A DNA stretch of 32,176 bases from DATLHO01 sp035539855 (GCA_035539855.1 DATLHO010000129.1:1-32176), one strand, 5' to 3'. Positions 8,675 through 17,509 are shown, numbered from the stretch's first letter. Program-made: numbers and translations. The notes: generated from the sequence alone by a model not told the origin.

Positions 8675-9463
8675 ATGGCTCGTCGCTCCGGTGCATTCAG
8701 GCGCTCACTCGCTCCCCTTCTCTTCCTCGCCGCCACGCTCGGCGGATGCGCCGCTGGGCGCACCGCGACGACGAGCGAGGCCGACGCCGCGCTGCGCGCG
8801 ATCGAGGCCGGATACCGTGCGACGCCCGACATGGCGATCGAGGGATCGGTGAAGGTCAGCGGTCTGGGTGTCACGGTCTGGGTCGACGCGCTCGTGCGTG
8901 CGCGCGACTCGATGAAGATCACACTGACGGGTCCCTTCGCGATGCCGCTCGGCGCGATGAGCGCGACGCGCGAGGCGTTCGAGTTCTACAAGGCCGACGA
9001 GGACATCGTCCTGCTCGGCACGCCCGACCGCGCCACGTTCGGGAAGCTCCTGATGCTCCCACTCGACTACGACGAGCTCGTCGCGCTGCTGCGTGGCGAG
9101 ATCCCGCGCGTGCCGGGGCCGGACGAATACGAGGTGCGCGCCGAGGGCGGCCTGCTCTACTTCACGGTGCGGCGACCGGCGCAGCTCGAGCACCTGATCG
9201 TCGACCCGGCATCGGCGATCGTCACCGGCTACACCCGTTCGCGCATCGTCGACGGCGCGGCCGTGCCCGAGCTCTCGATCACCTATTCCCAGTTCGCCAC
9301 CTTCGGCGGACGCCAGCTCGCGCGTCGTGCGAGCGTCGAGATCAACGGCGGCACGCAGCGCCTCAGCGTCTCGATCGACGAGGTCGACGCGACGATTCCG
9401 GCCGACGCTTCGCTCGCTCTCGACATCGATCCCGGTGTCGAGCGCCAGCGTTACCGTCCCTAG
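8675..9463 (+). CDS. DUF4292 lipoprotein, LolA/LolB-like
   Basis: 262 residues from the ATG at 8675, which gives an ideal lipoprotein signal peptide (MARRSGAFRR, hydrophobic core, lipobox TLGGC with Cys25). An in-frame ATG at 8630 would add 15 residues. The mature part matches the DUF4292 pattern: an N-terminal helix ADAALRAIEAGY, then strands MAIEGSVKVSGLGVTVWVDA, KITLTGPFAMPLGAM, FEFYKADEDIVLLGTPD, a LPLDYDELVALLRGEIP helix, and C-terminal strands ending in DATIPADASLALDI. The strand order recalls LolA/LolB half-barrels that hold lipid acyl chains; this fold assignment is inference. It is 17 bases upstream of lptD on the same strand, which points to a job in outer-membrane or LPS assembly. 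The family has no established function. Confidence 0.8.
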   Translation: MARRSGAFRRSLAPLLFLAATLGGCAAGRTATTSEADAALRAIEAGYRATPDMAIEGSVKVSGLGVTVWVDALVRARDSMKITLTGPFAMPLGAMSATREAFEFYKADEDIVLLGTPDRATFGKLLMLPLDYDELVALLRGEIPRVPGPDEYEVRAEGGLLYFTVRRPAQLEHLIVDPASAIVTGYTRSRIVDGAAVPELSITYSQFATFGGRQLARRASVEINGGTQRLSVSIDEVDATIPADASLALDIDPGVERQRYRP

Positions 9464-9480
9464 CGAACGAACTCCGCTCG

Positions 9481-12123
9481 ATGACCTCGACGCCGCTCAC
9501 ATACCTTCTCGCAACGATCCTGCTCGCACTCGCGCCGGCGGTCGCACGCTCGCAGCCGGGGCAGGCTCCGCCGCGCGCTCCGGTCGATACGACGCGCCGA
9601 TCGACGCCGGCCCCGGACACGGCGCGCGCCGACACCGCGCGCCTCGGCAATCCGACCGGTCCGGCCGCGCCGACCGGCTCCGACTCGCTGCGCGTCAGCA
9701 CCGCCGACGCATCCGGAGCCGACACGGCCGTGACGTACTCGGCGCGCGACAGCATGAAGCTGAGCATCTCCGGCAAGATCATGCGGCTCTACGGCGACGC
9801 CGAGGTGACGAAGGGATCGATGCGCCTGACCGCGGGATACATCGAGATCGACTTCCGCAAGTCCGAGCTCTACGCGCGCGCCGTGTATGACTCGGTGACG
9901 AAGCAGTACACCGGCATCCCCGTGTTCAAGGATGCGACCCAGGACTTCTCGGCGCTCTCGATGCGCTACAACTTCCGCACGGGCAAGGGGATCACAGAGG
10001 CGGCGGAGACGAAGTTCGACGAGGGATACTACTTCGGCGAGCGCATCAAGCGAGTCGACCAGAACACTCTGTTCATTCAGAACGGAGTCTACACCACCTG
10101 TGACGCGCCGCACCCGCACTACTTCTTCCGGTCCGAGGAGATGAAGGTCGTCGTCAACGACAAGATCTACGTCGAGCAGCCGACGCTTCACGTCGCCGAC
10201 GTCCCGATCTTCTTCATTCCCATCGGCGTGTTCTTCGCGAAGAGCGGCGGCAAGCAGTCCGGGCTGATCATCCCCACATGGAGCCAGAACTCGGCGCGGG
10301 GATTCACGATCGAGCGCCTCGGGTACTTCTGGGCAGGCAACGACTACATCGACGCGACGTTGCTGACGAACCTCTACAGCAAGGGCGGCTACACGCTCAA
10401 TCCGAGCGCGCGCTTCCGGCATCGCGAGCTCGGCATCGATCGCGCCGACCTCGACTACACCCTCGGCCGCACGCGCGACGATCCCGATCAGGAGCTCGAG
10501 ACGAGTCACCAGGTGTACTACTCGCATTCGCAGAAGCTCTGGCGCCGCGCGCAGCTCGGCGGCACGCTCAACTACAGCACGCGCAACGCGATCCGGCAGA
10601 ACTTCACGAGCGCCGACCGCTTCGATCGCTCGCAGGACATTACGACGCAGCTCGTGAACTCGAGCTTCTCGTTCAGCCAGGGCTTCGACTGGGGCTCGCT
10701 CGTGGCACAGTACGACCGCCGCCAGAACATCATCACCGACGAGCTCACGCAGCGCGCACCGGTGTCGCTGCAGTTGACGAGCTGGACACCGTTCGCCCGC
10801 GGCGGCGTCGAACAGGGAATCTTCGACAACCTCGCCCTGTCGTACACGGGCCAGGCGACCTGGGAGGAGGAGCGTGACGACACGCTCGCCGGCGGCGGCT
10901 TCCGCATCGACGATACGCGTCGCGGCATCCGTCACTCGCCGTCGATCAGTTTCGGGCTCCCGAAGATCGGCTACTTCAGCATCACGCCGCGAATCGAGGC
11001 GCAGGGCAGCACGTTCTTCCGGCGCACGTTCAAGGAGTACCTGCCGGACACGACGGTCAGGACCCGCACGGAGCCGAAGTTCACGCAGACGCTCACGTAC
11101 GGGGCGTTCCTCGACGTCTCGACGACGCTCTACGGCATCATCGAGCCGCGCGTGCTCGGCATCAACGCGCTGCGCCACACGCTGCGGCCGCGCGTGACGC
11201 TGCAGTACCGTCCGGACTTCGGCGAGCCGCGCTACGGGTACTTCGACTCGGTGCTCAACCCGTACGGGCGCTACGAGCGCTACTCGGTGTTCGAGGCCGA
11301 CCGATCGGTCGCGCCCGTTCCCGGATACGGCCTGACGAACTCGATCGCCCTGTCGATCGAGAACTCGTTCGAGGCCAAGATCGAGCGCGGCGATACTCTC
11401 GAAGACCTCCGCGTGCAGCTTCTGACGCTCGGCATCTCCGGCTCGTACAACGCGGCGGCAACCGAGTACAAGTGGTCGGATATCTCGCTCAACGCGAACA
11501 CCGCCCTCGGTTCGATCGGCTCTCTCAGCGCGAATCTCACGCTCGACCCCTACGCGGCCGACAGCCTCGGTCGACGCATTCCCGAGCTGCTCACCGATCG
11601 GGGTGAGGGATTGCTTCGGGTGACCAACGGCGGTATCCGCTTCGGCGTGAACTTCTCCGACCAGGGATTCGGCAGCACGGTATCGCCCGTGCCTCCGGTC
11701 GATTCGGTGAGCTCCCGGCGCCAGCGCTTCGACTTCGAAACGATCCCGTTCGACGAGGAGCAGTTCTTCGGCGACGAGGTGCGTGGCGCGCGTGCGTATC
11801 GCATCCCGTGGACGATCAATCTCGACGGGACCTACGGAGTCTCGCAGGCTTTCAACTCGCTCGAGCTGACGACGAACGCGAGCCTGACGCTCGGCTTCAA
11901 TCTCGGTCTGACGCCGACGACGAGCGTCTCGAGCAGCGTCTCGTACGACATCATCACGAAGACCGTCGTGATCCCGACCGTCAGCTTCCGCAAGGACCTG
12001 CATTGCTGGGAGATGCAGTTCGACTGGCGCCCGATCGGCTACGGCAGCGGGTTCTACTTCCGGCTCGGGATCAAGTCGCCACAACTGCGCGACATCCAGC
12101 TCGAGCGTGAGGAGTATCGGTGA
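9481..12123 (+). CDS. lptD: LPS-assembly outer-membrane protein LptD (OstA/Imp)
   Basis: 880 residues from the ATG at 9481. Residues 1-28 form a signal peptide (cut near ARSQ), followed by a Pro/Thr/Ala/Asp-rich linker to about residue 95. An OstA-type N-terminal domain follows with KIMRLYGDAEVTKGSMRLTA and EIDFRKSELYARA. The LptD signature NGVYTTCDAPHPHYFFRSEE and HVADVPIFFIPIGVFFAKSG (about 200-253), then QSGLIIPTWSQNSARGF, marks the start of the beta-barrel. This matches the E. coli LptD order around its DATYTTC and GDVPVFYLPY blocks. Amphipathic strands continue to the C-terminus. LptD with LptE inserts LPS into the outer leaflet. No lptE is recognisable here. The four-Cys disulfide pattern of enteric LptD is not seen. 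Downstream of DUF4292, probably co-transcribed. Confidence 0.88.
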   Translation: MTSTPLTYLLATILLALAPAVARSQPGQAPPRAPVDTTRRSTPAPDTARADTARLGNPTGPAAPTGSDSLRVSTADASGADTAVTYSARDSMKLSISGKIMRLYGDAEVTKGSMRLTAGYIEIDFRKSELYARAVYDSVTKQYTGIPVFKDATQDFSALSMRYNFRTGKGITEAAETKFDEGYYFGERIKRVDQNTLFIQNGVYTTCDAPHPHYFFRSEEMKVVVNDKIYVEQPTLHVADVPIFFIPIGVFFAKSGGKQSGLIIPTWSQNSARGFTIERLGYFWAGNDYIDATLLTNLYSKGGYTLNPSARFRHRELGIDRADLDYTLGRTRDDPDQELETSHQVYYSHSQKLWRRAQLGGTLNYSTRNAIRQNFTSADRFDRSQDITTQLVNSSFSFSQGFDWGSLVAQYDRRQNIITDELTQRAPVSLQLTSWTPFARGGVEQGIFDNLALSYTGQATWEEERDDTLAGGGFRIDDTRRGIRHSPSISFGLPKIGYFSITPRIEAQGSTFFRRTFKEYLPDTTVRTRTEPKFTQTLTYGAFLDVSTTLYGIIEPRVLGINALRHTLRPRVTLQYRPDFGEPRYGYFDSVLNPYGRYERYSVFEADRSVAPVPGYGLTNSIALSIENSFEAKIERGDTLEDLRVQLLTLGISGSYNAAATEYKWSDISLNANTALGSIGSLSANLTLDPYAADSLGRRIPELLTDRGEGLLRVTNGGIRFGVNFSDQGFGSTVSPVPPVDSVSSRRQRFDFETIPFDEEQFFGDEVRGARAYRIPWTINLDGTYGVSQAFNSLELTTNASLTLGFNLGLTPTTSVSSSVSYDIITKTVVIPTVSFRKDLHCWEMQFDWRPIGYGSGFYFRLGIKSPQLRDIQLEREEYR

Positions 12124-12190
12124 AGCGGTCGTCGGGACGGTAACGGAGTACGACTCCGGCACTCCAATTCCCGGGCGCACGTCTTATCGT

Positions 12191-12220
12191 TTGGAGCGCT
12201 TCGGCGGCCGGTTGTATATT
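12191..12220 (+). promoter_or_regulatory. Probable promoter of the SRP RNA gene
   Basis: TTGGAG at 12191-12196 and TATATT at 12215-12220 are separated by 18 bases. Predicted transcription start is near 12227, about 18 bases before the closing stem of the SRP RNA, consistent with a short trimmed 5' end. Confidence 0.5.
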
Positions 12221-12244
12221 GGTCGCTCTAGCCAAGAAAGTTCA

Positions 12245-12353
12245 GAGGTCAAGTCCTATACGACCATATTGTACCCAACCCCGTCAGGTCCGGAAGGAAG
12301 CAGCGGTCAGTAACGATATGGTGCGATATAGTCAAGCTTGACCTCTTTTTTTT
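12245..12353 (+). ncRNA. ffs: 4.5S-type signal recognition particle RNA
   Basis: The universally conserved SRP hairpin core GTCAGGTCCGGAAGGAAGCA is present at 12283-12302. The flanks fold into one long helix: GAGGTCAAG (12245-12253) pairs with CTTGACCTC (12337-12345), CTATA (12256-12260) pairs with TATAG (12327-12331), and ACCATAT pairs with ATATGGT. The RNA is about 100 nt, the bacterial short form without an Alu domain. It binds Ffh and directs nascent membrane and secreted proteins to FtsY. The closing stem is followed directly by eight Ts (12346-12353), so the same helix also serves as a Rho-independent terminator. Exact 5' and 3' ends are estimated. Confidence 0.95.
12337..12353 (+). terminator. 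Intrinsic terminator of ffs
   Basis: The 3' strand of the SRP RNA closing stem (CTTGACCTC) runs straight into T8 at 12346-12353, the longest T-run seen in this stretch. Confidence 0.8.
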
Positions 12354-12763
12354 GCGGTCGTTCCGGCAATGATTGACGGAAGGCCACAGTAGAGGAAGGG
12401 GCTCTGCCCCCTCCCCGGCGAGAAATCCGGCGATCGGCCGTGAGAGCGCTCGCCTCCGAGAAAGCGTATCGACAAGCCATCACCCGCCCGAGCCTCCAAC
12501 GATGGAGGAGACCTCGGCGAACCGTGCTCGAAGTGCCCTGGAGCCTCGCACGGTCGATGGTCCGAGACCTCCGCGGTGGAAGTATTCGCCAGGTGGATCA
12601 CGTGCAGAGCCGGCACGATCCCTCTCCCCCGTCGCATCCATTCCTCCGCCCCGCTTCCTTTGGAGCCAGTCCCCCCGCTCCCGACCGCCACCGGACCGCT
12701 TGCCGTCCATGACCCCATCTCAAGCCTGCCATTGCGCACGGTGCACGGCGCCATGTGACCTAC
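12354..12763 (+). other. 410-base gene-free leader upstream of the RNase E/G gene
   Basis: No convincing ORF: the open frames here are shadows with no conserved start or domain. A hairpin GGAAGGGGC-TCT-GCCCCCTCC (about 12394-12414, one mismatch) sits near its start. Because the ffs terminator precedes it, the RNase gene probably has its own promoter in this stretch and a long 5' untranslated region, as E. coli rne does for autoregulation. I could not pick out a clear promoter. Confidence 0.4.
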
Positions 12764-15700
12764 ATGAAGAAGGAAATCGTAATCAACGCGACGACGAACG
12801 AAATGCGCGTCGCGATTCTCGAGGATGACCGCCTTGCGGAGATCTTCCTCGAAGTGGCCGATAAGGAGTCCCGCATCGGGTCGATCTATCTCGGCAAGGT
12901 CCAGCGGATCGTTCAGGGAATGAACGCCGCCTTCGTCGATATCGGCGAGCCACAACACGCCTTTCTCCATTTCTCCGATGTCGGCAACGCCGTCGACGAC
13001 GACGACAAGGACGACGACGATGATGATGACGGCGACGACGACGACGATGCCGTCGCTCCGACCGACGGTCGCGGCCGCGGCCGAGCCGACGGTCGCCGCG
13101 ACGACAAGTCCCGCGAGGATCGCCCGAAGGAGGATCGCGGACGCAGGGATTCCCGCGGACGTGACGAGAAAGGTCCGCGCGAGGAGAAGCCGGCCCGGGA
13201 GGAACGGGTTTCCGGCGAGAAGGGCTCCCGCGACGAGAAGACCGCGCGCGATGAGAAGAGTCCGCGCGACGACAAGGGCGCCCGTGAGGACAAAGGGCCA
13301 CGCGAGGATCGCGGTCGCCGCGACGACCTTGGCTCGAAGACCGACAAAGGACCGCGCGACGAGCGCCCGGCTCGCGAGGAGCGTCCGACACGTGGAGATC
13401 GCCCGGCTGGCGACGAGCGCCCGGCTCGTGAGGAGCGCCCAGCGCGCCAGGAGCGCCCGGCTCGCGGCGAGCGCCCGGCACGCGACGAGCGGGGCGGCCG
13501 GCAGGAACGATCAGATGATGGTGCGCGCGGCGCTGGCCCGGAGGCAGGCGCGCGCGACGACCGACCCACCGGCGACGACCGGGGCCCCCGCGACGAGCGG
13601 CCGGCACGCGAGCCGCGCGGCGGACGAAATGAGCGCGGCCCCCGCGACGAGCGTGGCCCCCGCGATGAGCGCGGACCCCGTGATGAGCGTGGCCCTCGCG
13701 ATGAGCGTGGACCCCGTGATGAGCGTGGCCCTCGCGAAGAGCGTGGCCCCCGCGATGAGCGTGGCCCTCGCGACGAGCGTAGCCCTCGCGACGAGCGTGG
13801 CCCTCGTGATGAGCGCGGACCCCGCGATGAGCGTGCTCCCCGCGATGAGCGCGGACCCCGCGACGAGCGTGGCCCCCGCGAACAACGTGCTGGCCGCGAA
13901 GAGCCGGGCCACCGCGATGATCGGCGCCGGGATGACCGCGGAGACCGTGGCCGCGACGAAGTCCGCGACGACGAGCGTCCCGTCTTGCGCGCCGGACTCG
14001 GCGAGCCGGATGCCGACGAGCCGATCGAGGGCGGCAGCCTCGAACTGATCGATGGTCCGCTGGCCGACGATGAAGAGCGCGCCGAGGGCGGCGTCGAGGG
14101 AGACGACCAGGCCGGCGGCCGAAAGAAGCGCCGCCGCCGTCGCGGGCGCCGCGGGCGTGGCCGTCGCGGCGAGGCTGGTGAGGCAGGCGAGGCCGGCGAG
14201 GCTGGGTCGCGCGCTGACGACGATCGTGACGACGACGGCGAGGGGGACGATCGCGACGAGAGCGATCGGCCTGCAGGGAGCGAGCGGACTTCCGGTCGTG
14301 AGCGGGATGCCGGTCGTGAGCGGGTGTCCGGTCGTGAGAGAGAGTCCGGCGGTGATCGGGATTCCGGCCGGGAGCCGGAGACCGGTCGTGGCCATGTCGA
14401 CGATTCGAGCGATGACGCCGACGGCCAGCTCGCGCTCGGCCTGGGCGCGACCGACCGAGACGCTCCATTCGAGCGGCCGCGCGGCAGGAACAATCAGCGC
14501 GGCGAGCGCGGACGCGGTGGCCGCGGCGAGGAGCGTCCCGCTGGCCGCGCAAATGCCGGCCCCAACGACCGCAGCGATGATCGCAACGACGATCGCAGCG
14601 AGGATCGGCTGCACGGCAGCTCGCTCGACACCGAGCCGCTCGAAGAGACGTTCGACGGTCCGTCGGCCCTGATGCCGGGTCGCCGCGACGATGAGCATGA
14701 CGAAGGCGCCGTTGAGCGCGAGGCTCCCCTCGAGCCCGCACCCGATTCTGGCGACGTGCCCCGTCCGCGCAGCGGCCGAGGTTCGCGCGGCGGTCGCGGA
14801 CGCGATCGTCGCACCGGGATCGAGCCGATTGCAGAAGTGCCCGGCGAGGACGCTGCGCCGCGCGAGGAGCGCGACGGCGACCGCGACCAGGGCCCGATCG
14901 ACGGCGGCGATGAGGCGGGAGCCGGTGACGAGGGCTCGAGTGAGGGTGGCGCGGAGAGCGGCAGCGACGCCGAGCGCCGCAAGCGCGCGGGGCGCCGCGG
15001 TGGTCGCAATCGTCGCGGTGGCCGCGGCGGTGGCGGAACCAGTGGTCCTCGCACGATGGACGCGAAGCTTCCGACGTTCCAGACGAAGCGCTCCGGCGAG
15101 GTGACGATCAACCTCGAGCGCAATCAGGACATCATCGTCCAGGTGACGCGCGAGTCGTACAGCCAGAAGGGCGTCCGCGTCTCGACGAAGGTCTCACTGC
15201 CCGGACGGTTCCTCGTGCTGCTTCCGCTCGACGGCTCGATCGGCGTCTCGCGCAAGGTCCAGTCGACCAAGGAGCGCCGCCGTCTGCGCCGCGTCGCCAA
15301 GAGCATTCTTCCGGAGGGCTACGGCTGCATCATCCGCACGAACGCGCAGGGCAAGGAGTCCGACCTGATCCGCCAGGATCTCGTCAAGCTCATCGACAAC
15401 TGGCGGACGATCGAGGAGAAGCTCAAGACGAACCCGGGACCGGGACTGCTGTACCGCGACCAGTCGGTCGCCAACACGGTCATGCGTGATCTGTTCACGC
15501 CGGACATCACCCGCGTCGTCATCGACAACAAGAACATCTACCGCCAGATCCGCGACTACGTCGAGTGGGCGGCGCCGACGTTCGCCGAAAAGGTCGAGCT
15601 CTTCGACGGGGACGTTCCGATCTTCGACCGCTACGGCGTCGAGCACGAGCTCGAGAAGATGTTCCAGCGCCGCATCTACCTTCCCTCCGGCGGCTACATC

Positions 15701-16339
15701 ATCCTCGACCAGACCGAGGCCATGATGGTCATCGACGTGAACTCCGGACGTTTTGCCGACAAGAGCGAGCAGGAGATCACGTCGCTGCGCACCAACATCG
15801 AGTCCGCACGCGAGATCGCGCGGCAGATCCGGCTGCGCGACATCGGCGGACTGCTCGTCGTCGACTTCATCGATCTCTATCACGAGGCCAACCGCAAGAA
15901 GGTCTATGACGAGCTCAAGAAAGAGATGCGCCGTGACCGCGCCAAGTCCGTCGTGCTGCCGATGACGCAGTTCGGCCTGGTGCAGATGACCCGCCAGCGT
16001 GTTCGTCAGCAGGTGCTCGCGACGATCTCCGAGCCCTGCCCGACCTGCGAGGGAAGCGGCATGGTGCAGTCGAAGAGCACCGTCGTGCGACAGATCGAGC
16101 GCTGGCTGCAGCGGTTTCGATCCACGTGCAAGGAGTTCCGCCTGATGCTTCGCGCGCATCCGTCGATCCTCGACTTCCTCACCGAGGAGGGCGATGACGG
16201 CGTAAGCCGTCTTGCGAAGCTGATGATGCGCAACTTCGTCCGCATCAAGGTCGTCCCGGACGAGAGCCTGCCGGTCGATGCGTACCACTTCGTCTCGGTG
16301 CGACACCAGACCGACATCACCGACAAGTACGCGGCCTAG
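12764..16339 (+). CDS. rng: Ribonuclease E/G with a ~690-residue charged insertion in the S1 domain
   Basis: 1191 residues from the ATG at 12764 (GTG at 12755 is also in frame). Residues 1-77 match the RNase E/G N-terminus (VINATTNEMRVAILEDDRL, GSIYLGKVQRIVQGMNAAFV, FLHFSDVG). Residues about 78-775 are low complexity: an Asp block, Arg/Asp/Glu repeats, a KKRRRRRGRRGRGRR block, GEAGEAGEAG and RGG-type runs. The S1 fold then resumes at DIIVQVTRESYSQKG. The catalytic part has DVNSGR with Asp991 and VVDFIDL with Asp1034, equal to the Mg-binding Asp303/Asp346 of E. coli RNase E, and the Zn-link CPTC (Cys1092, Cys1095). Without the insert the protein is about 500 residues, normal for RNase G. It makes endonucleolytic cuts in mRNA and rRNA precursors. 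First of a tight rng-dxr-rseP cluster. Confidence 0.93.
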   Translation: MKKEIVINATTNEMRVAILEDDRLAEIFLEVADKESRIGSIYLGKVQRIVQGMNAAFVDIGEPQHAFLHFSDVGNAVDDDDKDDDDDDDGDDDDDAVAPTDGRGRGRADGRRDDKSREDRPKEDRGRRDSRGRDEKGPREEKPAREERVSGEKGSRDEKTARDEKSPRDDKGAREDKGPREDRGRRDDLGSKTDKGPRDERPAREERPTRGDRPAGDERPAREERPARQERPARGERPARDERGGRQERSDDGARGAGPEAGARDDRPTGDDRGPRDERPAREPRGGRNERGPRDERGPRDERGPRDERGPRDERGPRDERGPREERGPRDERGPRDERSPRDERGPRDERGPRDERAPRDERGPRDERGPREQRAGREEPGHRDDRRRDDRGDRGRDEVRDDERPVLRAGLGEPDADEPIEGGSLELIDGPLADDEERAEGGVEGDDQAGGRKKRRRRRGRRGRGRRGEAGEAGEAGEAGSRADDDRDDDGEGDDRDESDRPAGSERTSGRERDAGRERVSGRERESGGDRDSGREPETGRGHVDDSSDDADGQLALGLGATDRDAPFERPRGRNNQRGERGRGGRGEERPAGRANAGPNDRSDDRNDDRSEDRLHGSSLDTEPLEETFDGPSALMPGRRDDEHDEGAVEREAPLEPAPDSGDVPRPRSGRGSRGGRGRDRRTGIEPIAEVPGEDAAPREERDGDRDQGPIDGGDEAGAGDEGSSEGGAESGSDAERRKRAGRRGGRNRRGGRGGGGTSGPRTMDAKLPTFQTKRSGEVTINLERNQDIIVQVTRESYSQKGVRVSTKVSLPGRFLVLLPLDGSIGVSRKVQSTKERRRLRRVAKSILPEGYGCIIRTNAQGKESDLIRQDLVKLIDNWRTIEEKLKTNPGPGLLYRDQSVANTVMRDLFTPDITRVVIDNKNIYRQIRDYVEWAAPTFAEKVELFDGDVPIFDRYGVEHELEKMFQRRIYLPSGGYIILDQTEAMMVIDVNSGRFADKSEQEITSLRTNIESAREIARQIRLRDIGGLLVVDFIDLYHEANRKKVYDELKKEMRRDRAKSVVLPMTQFGLVQMTRQRVRQQVLATISEPCPTCEGSGMVQSKSTVVRQIERWLQRFRSTCKEFRLMLRAHPSILDFLTEEGDDGVSRLAKLMMRNFVRIKVVPDESLPVDAYHFVSVRHQTDITDKYAA
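13631..13882 (+). repeat. 14 tandem 18-bp units encoding ERGPRD inside rng
   Basis: Fourteen in-frame copies of an 18-base unit, consensus GAGCGTGGCCCYCGYGAY. The encoded hexapeptide is ERGPRD, with only four variants (ERGPRE twice, ERSPRD, ERAPRD), while third codon positions differ freely (CGC/CGT, GGC/GGA, CCC/CCT, GAC/GAT). A fifteenth degenerate unit (QRAGRE) follows. Similar but looser RDE/RDD/RED periodicity flanks it on both sides. Confidence 0.9.
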
Positions 16340-17509
16340 ATGCAGCAGATCACGATCCTTGGCTCGACCGGCTCGATCGGCGTGCAGACGCTCGACGTCA
16401 TCCGGTCGAACCCGGATCGATATCGCGCGGCCTACCTGACGTCGAACGTCAACATCGACCGGCTCGAGCGCCAGGTCGCGGAGTTCGCGCCCGACGGCGT
16501 CGTCGTGAGCGATCCGGAGCAGGCCGCCGAGGCGCGGCGGCGCTTCGGCGATCGCGTCGAGGTGCTCGAAGGCGATGAGGCGCTCGCCAGCGTCGCGGCC
16601 GATCCTGCCGTCGACATCGTAATGAGCGCGCTCGTCGGTTTCGCTGGCCTGCAGCCGACGATCGCCGCGGTGCGCGCCGGCAAGCGCGTGGCGCTGGCGA
16701 ACAAGGAGACGATGGTCGTCGCCGGCGAGCTGATCAACCGCCTGCGCGCCGAGCACGGCGCGACGATCATCCCGGTCGACAGCGAGCACAGTGCGATCTT
16801 TCAGTGTCTGGTCGGCGAGGAGCCGTCATCGATCGGGCGGCTCGTGCTGACCGCCTCGGGCGGTCCGTTCCGCGAGCTGCCGGCCGAAAGCTTCGGCGCG
16901 ATCACTGCGATCGAAGCGCTGCGGCATCCGAACTGGTCGATGGGTCCGAAGATCACGATCGACTCGGCGACGCTGATGAACAAGGGCCTGGAGGTCATCG
17001 AGGCGCGGTGGCTCTTCGACATCGGCGCCGAGCGCGTCGACGTCGTCGTGCACCCGCAGTCGATTATCCACTCGATGGTCGAGTTCGTCGACGGTTCGGT
17101 CAAGGCCCAGCTCGGACTGCCCGACATGCGCCTCCCGATCCAGTACGCGATGGCCTACCCCGAGCGGATCGCCGCGAGCTACGGACGGCTCGACCTCGCG
17201 AGTGTCGGCACGTTGAGCTTCTTCGAGCCCGACACCGAGCGCTTTCCGGCGCTGCGCCTCGCCTACGCGGCGCTCGAGCGCGGCGGAACCGCACCGTCGG
17301 TGCTCAATGCCGCCAACGAGATCGCCGTCGCGGCATTCCTTGCGGAGGAAATTGCATTTCCGCAGATTTCGGCGCTCATCGAGCGGGCACTCTCCGAGGC
17401 GTCGATCGCGGAGGATCCCTCGCTCGTGAACATCCTCGAGGCCGATAAACGAACTCGGGAGGCCGTTCGTTCATACCTGGGCAGTCGTTCCTTCACGCCT
17501 CCCAGCTAA
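16340..17509 (+). CDS. dxr: 1-deoxy-D-xylulose 5-phosphate reductoisomerase
   Basis: 389 residues; its ATG follows the rng stop codon with no gap. Dxr converts DXP to 2-C-methyl-D-erythritol 4-phosphate with NADPH, the committed step of the MEP isoprenoid pathway. Seen in the sequence: the NADPH-binding GSTGSIG at 8-14, ALANKETMVVAGE at 118-130, the metal ligands Asp147, Glu149 (PVDSEHSAIFQ) and Glu218 (MNKGLEVIEARWLF), the flexible-loop region LRHPNWSMGPKITIDSATLM, and the C-terminal NAANEIAVAAFL helix. Full length for the family. The zero spacing suggests translation coupled to rng; rseP follows after 38 bases. Confidence 0.97.
   Translation: MQQITILGSTGSIGVQTLDVIRSNPDRYRAAYLTSNVNIDRLERQVAEFAPDGVVVSDPEQAAEARRRFGDRVEVLEGDEALASVAADPAVDIVMSALVGFAGLQPTIAAVRAGKRVALANKETMVVAGELINRLRAEHGATIIPVDSEHSAIFQCLVGEEPSSIGRLVLTASGGPFRELPAESFGAITAIEALRHPNWSMGPKITIDSATLMNKGLEVIEARWLFDIGAERVDVVVHPQSIIHSMVEFVDGSVKAQLGLPDMRLPIQYAMAYPERIAASYGRLDLASVGTLSFFEPDTERFPALRLAYAALERGGTAPSVLNAANEIAVAAFLAEEIAFPQISALIERALSEASIAEDPSLVNILEADKRTREAVRSYLGSRSFTPPS

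Noticed and set aside
9460..12180. 906-residue minus-strand ORF opposite lptD
   Set aside because: Antisense shadow caused by GC-rich codon bias; Arg/Val/Asp-rich translation without domains, while the plus strand encodes clear LptD motifs.
13631..13882. Possible CRISPR array
   Set aside because: Units are 18 bp, contiguous, in frame and without spacers; this is a coding tandem repeat.
12783..14741. Long minus-strand ORFs (652, 526 and 395 residues) opposite the RNase E/G insert
   Set aside because: They read the low-complexity repeat backwards (Arg/Ser- or Ala/Thr-rich products) and have no independent start or domain.
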